A stretch of 64,000 nt of DNA from Struthio camelus. Its lineage: Eukaryota > Chordata > Aves > Struthioniformes > Struthionidae. Position numbers and translations under genes: made by a program. The stretch is from assembly GCF_040807025.1 (NCBI RefSeq), contig NC_090942.1, positions 36,410,911-36,474,910 of the forward strand, written 5' to 3'. A model generated the notes under the pieces. That model had not been told where the DNA came from, made no database searches, and was given only the letters and a program-made list of their open reading frames with translations. This document shows, in pieces, positions 53,601 through 61,593 of this stretch (the first letter of the stretch is position 1; the number at the start of each line of letters is the position of its first letter).

Positions 53601-56600
53601 TACTTCTTAAAGAGCACGCGGCATTTAAAACAATTTCCCAGATAGCTGTTCTGTAGTATTATCTTGAGAGGCTTTTCCTGATTAGCCATTTCATTGCAAT
53701 TTTTACTGGGAGAACCTGAAGATTATCTGCTGGATACTTTTTCCACCGATACTTTAGAAGATCACAAAAATAACGAGTTTAAGAACTCTTAGAAAATACA
53801 CACACAAACTCACAAACACACCCCCGGAAAGATACTCGGATACAGGAATATCGTAAGAGAACGACAGAAAGGGAGGGAATCAATTGTTGCTCCTTCACAA
53901 CAAAATGCTTTTGCAAGTTTTAGTACAAGAATAGATTTATTAATAAGGGAAGGATATCCTAGGACATCCACAACATAAGCTTAATTATCTGTGAAACACA
54001 AAGAGATTGGAGATATTTGTGAAAAGACTGGTACCTCAACAAAGAATCAACAAGTTAGAGCTGGAGAAAAAATTTCTCCGAGGAAAAGTCTAACAGTTCC
54101 CACTCTGTAAGCTCAAGACACTTCGCAAGTGTCTGACTTCCTCTCTTGAGGACCTACATCTCTCCTCTGTATACTTAATGAATGCAGCGTACAACTCTCC
54201 AAACTGCATTTTAGCTAGATGCCCAAGGTGTGAGTATGTGAGTAAAACCCTTAAATTAAAATGTCAAAATCCTTTTCAAAGCCTGGAGGGAAACGTGATC
54301 GTTTCATTCATCTGGCTAACAAATGGGTCATTGATATGCAATTGGAACATTTTTAAAAAGTTAAATATTTTTAGATTCATTTACTTTCTCACCCTTTCCT
54401 TAGGCACATACTTCAAAAAACGCTCAAATGCTTAAAACAATTGCTCAGTCAGGAAAATTGTCAACATCCATAGCAACACTTAAGTGTTAAGAGTTCTGTC
54501 CTATTTTGACCATAACGGAAAACTTTGATTCAGCAGAGATATAACCATGAATCCGATTCCTAAAGCTGCGGATAGCAGTGCTGCCTGCTACCTTCACAGG
54601 GAGGCATGCCTTTCCCTCGATAATGCTTCTGAAAGTTCGTATCACATTTACCACCATCAAATTATTTTTTTTCCTCCCAGAGATTCTTTTTAGTGATGTC
54701 CATTATTATACAGCTCAAATGATGGTTAAAAACAGAAAGATGAAATTTCCAGAGATGTAAAACTTGTACAGACTTAAAAGAAAGAGAAAGTCTTCCCTCT
54801 CCCAAATACTCTGGAAAAAAAAAATCTTACTGAAAGCAAAATATATGCTCATCTAGGGAATTTAACATAAGGTTTGTAGTTATACATTTCCATAATAAAA
54901 AATGAAAACGTTAGACCTTAAAAATCAAGTTCTGTCAACTTACAAAGTCTGCAGACTGGAAAGTCCCCGGAAGGCACAATCAGCAATGTAGTTTACTTTG
55001 TTGTTTCCAATGTGCAGTCCAACTAGTAGGCTTAAACCAGCAAAGCTTGAATCATCTAACCTTGCTAAGTGATTGAACGTCAAATCTCTGCAAGTTCAAG
55101 GAAAAAAATGTATCTTAATGTTTATTCTGGAGTGTTTATGACTCAGTTCAACCCAGGTGAATTTTCAGTTGGCGGAAAAATTCTTTCCATGACAACTATC
55201 ACAAAACTTACTACATAATTTTTGATTATAGAAGTTGTGTAGTATTTCCAATAATTCACCAATTACTGCAGAATAGATTTCTTTCATTTGAAAATGACTG
55301 TGTCAAAGCTTTAGTACAACTGCCACAGCAAAATGAAGCAGTCACGGTTGGCTTCCACTTCTTTCAACAAAATATAACTGTCTCACACAAAAAAGTTGTT
55401 GTCACCTTGGAAACTTTGTTATGAAAAATTCACAGATCAGTGGTAAGAAGCTCATGCTTTGGCATGTATCCTGTTTTCAGAACTGGAATAAAATAAAAGC
55501 TACTCACAGCTCACTGAGTTTTTGGCAAAATTCCCAGGCATCAGGACTGATCCTGCTGATGGCATTTTGGCTGAGATGGAGTTGCTGCAGCATCAGCAAG
55601 CCATAAAGCCAGCCTTTGGTTACCTCTGTTAAGTTGTTATGGTCCAGCTGCCTACACATACACAGACAAACAGACAAAAAGCATAAAGTTCAGAAACTCA
55701 CAAAAGCGCATGCTGTGCCATGGGTCTACATCTAACTTCATGCTACTGGCTACATAGCTGCATACTTAGTTTACATTTACAGCTGTATGCATGCATTCAG
55801 AACATGCTGTTTTATATATTCACGTATTAATGTTTGGTGCTTTTCAAACCATGCCGGAACAGCTTAATTCAAAAAAAACCTTCCAATTTTATCATGCAAT
55901 TCTCTTCATTCTGTGCAATTCTACCAAATTGCAGAACGTATGAAAGTTTACACTTACAAGACTTCCATGTTGGTTAATCCCCAGAAGGCGCCATCCATGA
56001 GCCTAGTAACCCCGTTTCTCTGCAGTTTTAATGATTTCAAAGCTGGAAGTCCTTGGAAAGTAAGCCCATCTATTTTTTTTATTTTGTTGCGATTCAGCTC
56101 CCTGCATCAATAAATTTTACAGTTACAGCAGGATAAGTTTATCTGCATGTTAGCAATCTTTCTTCACTCTCTGGAAACAAATCTTATTTAAATAGCTATG
56201 CTGCACATAGAACGACAGAGACAAGTTATGATAAAATTCAAACATTTTACTGCAATACATTATATTTAACCAGGCTTATACTACTTGGTATTTTGGATAA
56301 TGAGGACAAGTACTTGGTAATTCTTTGATTTTCAAATTTAAAGAATGTACAATGTAGTGATCTAGAATGTAATGATTAGCGCCGTTCTCAAAATAAAAAG
56401 GCAAGTTCTTAGTGTTTATCCAGCAGTACAAATATTAATTTTGGCTAGTAATTGCAATGAACAACCAATCAGAAAGAAAAAGTTAATGTTTTTAGTAGTG
56501 GATAACAAGCCACAAGTAAATATCCTATGCTGGGTAACCACTCTCTTTTTCATCTGGAGTCGAGCATTCCTTACACAGTCTTCCCTCTTTCCCCACAACT

Positions 56601-59301
56601 AGCTATGAATTGTTCCTTCTCTCCTAAAGTGGTCTTGGCACTTGCCCTAGTGCTGCTATTCACCCCCCACCCCAAAACACACTTTGTAGTTCAGAGGCTG
56701 GGACCCAAACGCATCCTAGAAGGGAGCGGTGATAAGGTATAGTTGGAGGGCAAGCTACAGTGACAGCAGCACTCACTGATACATTATACTTTTTTGCTCT
56801 CCACACAATTTCTTATTGTTGATCCTCCTCAGCTCAACACCTGTACCAACTGCAAACAGCTTTCTGAGCCCTGTGGAAAGTGAAGTCCTCCCTCATGTAG
56901 CCACGAGGAACATCGTTACTTGTTTTTATAATAGCAATTTTAAACAAGTTACCATTTGCTAAATTAACAGTTATATTTATTAGCAACAATTAACATATAC
57001 TATGCAGAGATATGATTAGACATTATTAAGAAAAGGACCTCATAGGACAATGAGCGATCTTTTGCCACTTCAAAAAGAACTTTCATCTTTCAATCTGCTT
57101 TGCACCAAACCAAAGAGAATCCTCTCCTAATCTCTTCTTCTCCTAGTTCTTCCTAGGGAACTAAAGAACTAAATCTTTCCCTCTCCGTATTTATATCATG
57201 ATTGTTTTTCAAACTTTCAGCTTTGTAAGAATTTAGCATTTCCCTTTGGTAGCCTGACACATTCTACCCTAACTCTTCTGTCCTTAGACGAGCAAAAGCA
57301 GTAAAGCACATGCAGTAAGAATAGCCTGTAGCTCTTCCCCACTCCTCCTCCGAATACTTCTTTCAGGGGACAATGCATTTCTTTTGCCTTCATTGCAAAG
57401 TACCTATCTAACATAACTAGATCTGCCTATAGATTTAGTAGTCAATCAGTAGAACTTCTGTAGGTAAGACCATAATCAACTTCTAAAACCTCAGTGTGAT
57501 CTGAAGAGAAGAAAGTCTACTGAGATCATTAACAAATCCTGAGCTTTGTACAACTGTTCTCACACTCCTCCGTAAGGCTTGAGTAAAACTTTTCTTGCAT
57601 TTGTGTATACGATACAAGTCACTGTTTCCAAACGTGTCACGGCATTCTACTGCTTTACTGTTTTTATCACATACCTTTTACTTTCAAAGTTAATCCAAGA
57701 GACTTCACCATTTTAACTCTGTGCTATCTAATACGGAAAATAATTATTAAGAATTTGACAAAGTCCTGTCCTAGTAGCCTATCCTCCTGTAAACTTTTTG
57801 CACTCTTCAAATCAAAAAACAAGCAAACAAACAAAATAAAAAAGATATTTTCCCAATCTCCTTCCTATTCAAGAGTTTTATCTATTTTTTTAATTAGGAA
57901 AAACATTTATAGACAACATTGTGCCAGTGAAGCTGACTGAGGTCTGTTTACTTGAACATATTGCTTATTGTCACACTTTCTGAAAAAAAATTCTTTCCCT
58001 TCACTCATTGTAACTATGAAAACACAAAAACACACAAAGATTGACCTAATCTCCAGAATGTATAAGTTTACTTCACTTAGTATTTTCTCATATGTCTCCT
58101 TATAGGAAAACTGCTGTTACCCCTTCTCTAGCCTTCTCCAGTCTTGCCTTATTTTTTTGTTTTAATGGGCAAATGTAATTTTAAACACAAAGACTATTCA
58201 CAACTCACTAATATATAAGACTATTTTTGTTCAGTATAAGGCTGCAGTTAGTAAGGGTTGTAGCAATATGTTTTTTGTGTCTGTCTCACTCTGCCTCTCA
58301 TTAAATTAAAGGCTAAAGTTCAAGCACTGGAAAATCTGAAAACAATTAGTCAATTGTAGGTTGCACTTACAGGTGCTGCAGATGGGAGAGTTTAAACATC
58401 TTTTGAGGGATTGCTGAAATTTTGTTCCTGTTCAGTTTCAATACTTGAAGTGTGCTAGACAAATTGTCAAAGGTACCAGGCTCCATGGAGGTTATTCGGT
58501 TACTGTTAATGTACCTGTTGAAACAATGTCTAGAAGGTTAAATTTACAGTAATTTAATAAATTTTTAATACCAAGTAGTAAAATACAAAGCTCTTATGCT
58601 GCCTATCCCCTGTTAAACGGAATTTCATTTATCACACTAATTAGAGCTCTTGACAGCTCAGTCTATAGTCAAACGGTATTTCAATACCAAAAATTTTGCT
58701 CTACTTTGCAGGAGCGTATTACTGGCATAAGATAGTGTGCTGCCAAAGTACAGGATGTTGCGACTGCATTAGTTTATCTTCACTCAGTATAGCTCTGGCA
58801 TTACAGCATTACTGAATAAGAATCAAGGGAAGATTCAAAAAAGTCCACAAAATTCTATGTAACTCAAGATGGAACCAATTATTAAACCAATTAAGGTTAT
58901 TTTGTTACATAATTATTTCTCTCAAAAGATACATCTATCAAGATAATTATTTTCACTTTCCGCAAACTAAAATATCTCATTGCAACAACTAATGCATTCA
59001 AGTTAGCAATTTATGTTATACTCAAGAGGTGAAAGTGGGAATAAATATTTAATATGAACATCTAATTGAAAAACTTAGTCCCTCAACATACAGCTACCAG
59101 TTTAAGTTTCTCAACAAGTTTTCTGAAAATAACTTGAAAAAAAATATAATACAAAGTTTTACTTACAGATACTTGAGCTGTAAAGAAGGAAATGATGACA
59201 TTTTTAGCTCTGATATGTTGTTGTTGCTTAAGTCCAAAGTTTCTAGACTCTGAAATGGTTTCAGATGTTCAAATAAGATGCTGACAATCTTGTTGCTAGT
59301 C
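38361..59301 (-). CDS. LRIG3: LRIG3, transmembrane LRR and Ig-domain protein (16 exons, 5' end outside window)
   Basis: Single-pass plasma-membrane protein of the LRIG family. The family is known to modulate growth-factor receptor signalling (ErbB, BMP), and LRIG3 acts in inner-ear canal morphogenesis in mouse. Joining sixteen minus-strand exons by GT-AG sites gives 992 complete codons plus a stop with no interruption: 13 LRRs, LRR C-cap, three Ig domains, a transmembrane helix and a cytoplasmic tail of about 270 residues. Assignment to LRIG3 rather than LRIG1 or LRIG2 rests on the tail: the segment [20 protein letters not shown], the MGTFGK motif at the last splice junction, and the C-terminus CDLDT. 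All match human LRIG3 as I recall it. Exon joins, minus strand: 59301-59167, 58514-58371, 56101-55958, 55651-55508, 55087-54944, 53539-53459, 52685-52614, 52260-52189, 49873-49710, 46131-45811, 45239-44958, 44334-43882, 43663-43505, 42352-42209, 42117-41842, 38605-38361. The start codon, signal peptide and LRR N-cap are missing because the window ends. Confidence 0.96.
38708..38777. repeat. G7-A18 and C15 homopolymers
   Basis: G7 (38708-38714), A18 (38715-38732) and C15 (38763-38777) occur within 70 bp in the last LRIG3 intron. Confidence 0.95.
39751..39767 (+). repeat. G17 homopolymer
   Basis: Seventeen consecutive G's in the last LRIG3 intron (C17 in the pre-mRNA). Runs of this kind are prone to slippage and sequencing error. 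Confidence 0.95.
39901..39920 (+). repeat. A20 homopolymer
   Basis: Twenty consecutive A's in the last LRIG3 intron (U20 in the pre-mRNA). No retroposon body is recognisable upstream. Confidence 0.95.
41842..42117 (-). CDS. LRIG3: LRIG3 exon 18: cytoplasmic tail, part 3
   Basis: 276 bp (92 codons), phase 1 at both ends. The tail continues from [20 protein letters not shown] through [18 protein letters not shown] to SNSTFMG. The acceptor is TTTCTTTAG and the donor GTATGT. This is the more variable part of the protein compared with human LRIG3, with conservation returning at NEG and FMGTFGK. Confidence 0.93.
42118..42208 (-). other. LRIG3: LRIG3 mini-intron (91 bp) between exons 17 and 18
   Basis: Very short intron with donor GTAAGT and acceptor TTTCTTTAG. 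On the transcript strand an A15 tract (plus-strand T15 at 42135-42149) sits 17-32 nt upstream of the acceptor, just before a short pyrimidine-rich tail. The flanking exons join in frame, so the intron is real if both exons are. Confidence 0.9.
42209..42352 (-). CDS. LRIG3: LRIG3 exon 17: cytoplasmic tail, part 2
   Basis: 144 bp (48 codons), phase 1 at both ends. It encodes [18 protein letters not shown] and [17 protein letters not shown], matching the human LRIG3 pattern in which YLKGN and YGS are conserved. The acceptor is TTTTTAAG, a weak polypyrimidine tract, so this upper boundary is slightly less certain. The donor is GTAAGT and leads into a 91-bp intron. Confidence 0.92.
42353..43504 (-). 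other. LRIG3: LRIG3 intron between exons 16 and 17
   Basis: 1.15-kb intron. It contains an imperfect tandem pair of 20-bp units at 42661-42680 and 42681-42700 (ATGCT.TGTC.CCTAG core). The segment 42600-42970 is richer in G+C than its surroundings, with no recognisable coding signal. Confidence 0.85.
43505..43663 (-). CDS. LRIG3: LRIG3 exon 16: cytoplasmic tail, part 1
   Basis: 159 bp (53 codons), phase 1 at both ends. It encodes the start of the tail ([20 protein letters not shown], then [15 protein letters not shown]). It is rich in Ser, with Tyr residues that could be phosphorylated, but no catalytic domain is visible. The acceptor is ACCACAG and the donor GTAGGT. The intron above it (43664-43881) is only 218 bp. 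Confidence 0.95.
43882..44334 (-). CDS. LRIG3: LRIG3 exon 15: Ig domain 3 and transmembrane helix
   Basis: 453 bp (151 codons), phase 1 at both ends. Ig domain 3 has its cysteine in VLQCIAGG, its Trp in LNWTKDD, and its second cysteine in KYTCEMSN. A short linker (PTPTCDSP) leads to one transmembrane helix of about 26 residues beginning [14 protein letters not shown], followed by the stop-transfer HTRRR. The paired CC within the helix is a plausible palmitoylation site (inference). This is the most conserved part of the gene against human LRIG3 as I remember it. The acceptor is TTTCCAG and the donor GTGTGT. Confidence 0.97.
44958..45239 (-). CDS. LRIG3: LRIG3 exon 14: Ig domain 2
   Basis: 282 bp (94 codons), phase 1 at both ends. 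The Ig hallmarks are the cysteine in RLECAAVG, the Trp in IAWQKDGG, and the cysteine in GVYSCTAQN. It continues to NATLTVL, where NAT is a possible glycosylation site. The acceptor is CTTTAG and the donor GTAAGA. The 623-bp intron to exon 15 (44335-44957) shows nothing recognisable. Confidence 0.96.
45811..46131 (-). CDS. LRIG3: LRIG3 exon 13: Ig domain 1
   Basis: 321 bp (107 codons), phase 1 at both ends. It encodes an I-set type Ig domain. The first cysteine is in SFICSAA, the core Trp in FAWKKD, and the second cysteine in KYQCVIS, preceded by the usual acidic-Gly-x-Tyr pattern (EGKYQC). NLS is a possible glycosylation site. The acceptor is CTGTGCAG and the donor GTAAGT. The intron to exon 14 (45240-45810, 571 bp) has nothing notable. 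Confidence 0.96.
46132..49709 (-). other. LRIG3: LRIG3 intron between exons 12 and 13
   Basis: 3.6-kb intron separating the LRR part of the gene from the Ig part. It contains a (GT)n/(CA)n inverted repeat at 47570-47605. Nothing else recognised. Confidence 0.85.
49710..49873 (-). CDS. LRIG3: LRIG3 exon 12: LRR C-terminal cap
   Basis: 164 bp, entering in phase 2 and leaving in phase 1, so it adapts the LRR exon phase to the Ig exon phase. It encodes the cysteine-rich cap: [14 protein letters not shown], then [12 protein letters not shown], ending DGFVC. This gives the four cysteines expected of an LRRCT domain (CDC, then the C of NASC, then FVC). NTS and NAS are possible N-glycosylation sites. 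The acceptor is TTTTTCGCAG and the donor GTGAGT. Confidence 0.95.
49874..52188 (-). other. LRIG3: LRIG3 intron between exons 11 and 12
   Basis: 2.3-kb intron with GT-AG ends. It contains only short AT-rich low-complexity patches, such as the ATA-rich stretch near 52080-52160. No gene, RNA or transposon recognised. Confidence 0.85.
52189..52260 (-). CDS. LRIG3: LRIG3 exon 11: last LRR
   Basis: 72 bp, one 24-residue LRR ([18 protein letters not shown]), phase 2 at both ends. The acceptor is TTTCTAG after a run of nine T's, and the donor is GTAAGT. It joins in frame to the LRR C-cap exon through a split Leu codon (TT|G). Confidence 0.95.
52614..52685 (-). CDS. LRIG3: LRIG3 exon 10: one LRR
   Basis: 72 bp, exactly one 24-residue LRR ([18 protein letters not shown]), phase 2 at both ends. 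The acceptor is TTTCAG and the donor GTAAGT. The 353-bp intron between exons 10 and 11 (52261-52613) is plain. Confidence 0.95.
53459..53539 (-). CDS. LRIG3: LRIG3 exon 9: one extended LRR
   Basis: 81 bp, phase 2 at both ends. The acceptor is AAACAG and the donor GTGAGT. It encodes one repeat of 27 residues ([20 protein letters not shown] onward), three residues longer than its neighbours because of the TIEDMN insertion. That insertion is also in human LRIG3. The 773-bp intron 52686-53458 holds nothing recognisable. Confidence 0.95.
53540..54943 (-). other. LRIG3: LRIG3 intron between exons 8 and 9
   Basis: 1.4-kb intron with GT-AG ends. It includes an 85-codon open frame at 54178-54435 on the opposite strand that shows no recognisable domain, which I consider chance. 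Confidence 0.85.
54944..55087 (-). CDS. LRIG3: LRIG3 exon 8: two LRRs
   Basis: 144 bp, phase 2 at both ends. The acceptor is TTGCAG and the donor GTAAGT. It encodes [18 protein letters not shown] and [18 protein letters not shown]. The phase-2 donor again falls in a Leu codon of the repeat. Confidence 0.95.
55508..55651 (-). CDS. LRIG3: LRIG3 exon 7: two LRRs
   Basis: 144 bp, phase 2 at both ends. The acceptor ends GTGTAG and the donor is GTGAGT. It encodes [18 protein letters not shown] and [17 protein letters not shown], a distinctive pair conserved in LRIG proteins. The NLT sequence is a possible N-glycosylation site. The 420-bp intron 55088-55507 is unremarkable. Confidence 0.95.
55958..56101 (-). 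CDS. LRIG3: LRIG3 exon 6: two LRRs
   Basis: 144 bp, phase 2 at both ends. The acceptor is GATGCAG and the donor GTAAGT. It encodes [18 protein letters not shown] and [18 protein letters not shown], two typical 24-residue LRRs. The 306-bp intron below it (55652-55957) shows no feature of note. Confidence 0.95.
56102..58370 (-). other. LRIG3: LRIG3 intron between exons 5 and 6
   Basis: 2.27-kb intron with GT-AG ends on the minus strand. Short open frames near 56372-56742 do not resemble any family I know. No repeats or RNA genes were recognised. Confidence 0.85.
58371..58514 (-). CDS. LRIG3: LRIG3 exon 5: two LRRs
   Basis: 144 bp (48 codons), phase 2 at both ends. The acceptor is CAACAG and the donor GTAAGT. 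It encodes the repeats [18 protein letters not shown] and [17 protein letters not shown]. The donor splits the Leu codon (CT|G) at the same LRR position as in the neighbouring exons. Confidence 0.94.
59167..59301 (-). CDS. LRIG3: LRIG3 exon 4 (numbered from the 19-exon human gene): two LRRs
   Basis: 135 bp, phase 2 at both ends. The acceptor reads TTTCAG and the donor GTAAGT. It encodes the end of one repeat ([20 protein letters not shown]) and a next repeat starting [10 protein letters not shown]. Both follow the LxxLxLxxNxI pattern of extracellular LRRs. This is the most 5' exon I can find. I searched 59302-64000 on the minus strand for the expected preceding exon (NNELE / IPNLGP-type sequence in human LRIG3) and saw none. 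The 652-bp intron to the next exon (58515-59166) holds nothing recognisable. Confidence 0.93.
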
Positions 59302-59759
59302 CTGAAATTTAAAGACAATAGTTAAAAGACTAATTTCCAGAGTAAACACGTGTTAACTATGTCACTCTGACAGAAGTTATTTCTTAATTCCTCTATTTGA
59401 AAATAATTTTTTGTTAAAGAAATACAATATAGTATATCTTCTAAACAAAACATTCATTTCTAGCCATCCCAAGTTACAAATCTGAATGCTATAGATGTGC
59501 CAATCAGCATTTCTTAAAAAAAAAAAAAAAAAGGAAAAAGATCCCAGCAAACATAAAGAAACAATTTGCATTATAATCCAGTTACTGTAATTCACAGCTT
59601 TTATAAGAAGTAAAACTCTATGATCATCTATTTCTGAGTTGTAGAAATATCTGATATCTGTATTGAGTAGCATGTCACAGTATTGCAATGAATTCAGATT
59701 AGGTTTTTTTCTGTTTTAACCAAACTAACATCACAGTCACTATGTATTTTGCTTCATTT

Positions 59760-59796
59760 AAAAAAAAAAAAAAGAAAAAGAAAAAGAAAAAAAAAG
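59760..59796 (+). repeat. A-rich (GAAAAA)n low-complexity tract
   Basis: A13 followed by GAAAAAGAAAAAGAAAAA-type repeats, in the LRIG3 5' intron. Confidence 0.9.
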
Positions 59797-60374
59797 CACA
59801 AAAAAGCACTACAGCATGAAAATCAGTCTCAATTTCCAAAAAAACAGAGCTAGATTAGAAGATATGCATGACAGTGTACCTCCCCCAGAAAGATACTATT
59901 CGTATTTTGAAATTAGACCTACTATTTCACCCCTACTATTTCATAGCTTTTACTTGTTTGTTAGCAAAGAATAAAAGTCATGTTTACTATAGCTCATTAC
60001 AGAGAGAGGCTCTGGACTTCGTGTGCGCTCAAACTTCAACTAAGGCATCACACTCTATTCCATAACAAAAACTTTGCAACTCTTTAAACACATGTATGTT
60101 TTCATCTGCCACTAGCAACACCCCTCTTTCTACTTCCAATGAAACATGCCTTTTTGCAGCCATTGTATTTCATGTTCGTACTCAGAAGTCTTGCCAGGTT
60201 TTCCATCCCACTTGCAAAACTTACAGAATCATACACACACCCCAACAACATCAACAGGGCTATTCATCTGGGGCTAATGGCACATAAGGGAAAACAGATC
60301 ATGACTAATTAAATGAAGGTAACCCTAAATGATCCTGTCACCTTGTCAAGTTCAAGTCAGTTCTGGCTGTGATA

Positions 60375-60398
60375 CATCATCCTATAGCTAGGATGATG
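60375..60398. repeat. Perfect 10-bp inverted repeat with 4-nt loop
   Basis: CATCATCCTA, then TAGC, then TAGGATGATG. It lies within the LRIG3 5' intron. Confidence 0.9.
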
Positions 60399-61552
60399 AA
60401 TGACTGAAATTTAGGAGCTCTCCTCAGCTTCAAGAGATTGCAGGCAAAGGCATTTTCAGGTAAAACTATCAAAAAGAATATCGCTTCTGAAATGTGTTTG
60501 CCTTTATTGGAGATATTTGCTTTGGATCAAACAATAAGCTACAGGTTTAGGATAGCATGGGCAACCCTCACCTAGGCAGAGGTGAGAGGACTATGACCAC
60601 TACTCAAGACAAAAAAACCCGTCTCAAAAACTGAAACAGAAGTTAGATTAATGGCCCTTTCAACCACATGTGGGAACGGGTAAGTGATCTTGCAGCCCCT
60701 CCAACGCTGATCTTTTTCCATATCGTGTTTCACTCCTCAGGCTGTCTGGTAGAGGTACGCTGCATTTTTTTTTTTTTTGTTTTAACTCTTAGCTGAAAGT
60801 ATTTACAATAAATGGAAACAAATTACTTTAATAAAACACAACAACAACCACCACCACCACGTGTCAGTTCCACTGGCCAAATAAGACTATGAGTTAGATA
60901 ACAGGTCATAGAGCCTTGCCTTTATGCATTAGTTTGTTTATAAGGTAATTACTAACAAGGTATTAAAACTGCCAATTACTTGAATGACGAATAAAATTTT
61001 CCTTGCAGTAAAAGTGTGCTCCAGCAGAAGCCAGCAATTTCCTGAACTGCACGCCTCCTAAATTGCAGTGTGAAAGTGTTCAGTTATAGACACAGCTTAC
61101 ACAGTGCTGTCTTTGTGTTAGCACTGCTTCATAAAACAGAAATTCCTTACAACTGGCAGGATAATAGCCCCTGTATTACAAAGTTTAGTTGGACCTAATG
61201 GAACTGAATAAAACTCTTATACAGCCTTCAGATTAGCACTTAAACTAACTGGCAAATTACCTGACACAAACCAGGTTACGATAATAAAAAAAAAAAAAAG
61301 GCACCTTGTTTGTTTTGGGGAATGCTTTTCTCTTTTTTTGGTGATGGTAAAGTCACACTGTGTGGAGAAATTAACTTCTTTTGTTCACCGATACAGAGCT
61401 ATGCATCAAAGTTCTATTCCATCTCATAACGAAAATCCAATGAGCCCCCACCGTACCTTTCTACTTACTCACATTTGTGGGAGCTACTCAAATGCAAAAT
61501 ATATAAACACTTCACTCGTTATTACCCCAGTCTCCTAACCCAGTCTTCCCGT

Positions 61553-61553
<1 letters not shown>

Positions 61554-61584
<31 letters not shown>

Positions 61585-61593
61585 ACACACACC
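61554..61593 (+). repeat. A30 tract with (CA)n tail
   Basis: Thirty consecutive A's followed by CACACACACC, in the LRIG3 5' intron. I see no SINE or LINE body upstream, so it is listed as a simple repeat rather than a retroposon tail. Confidence 0.95.
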
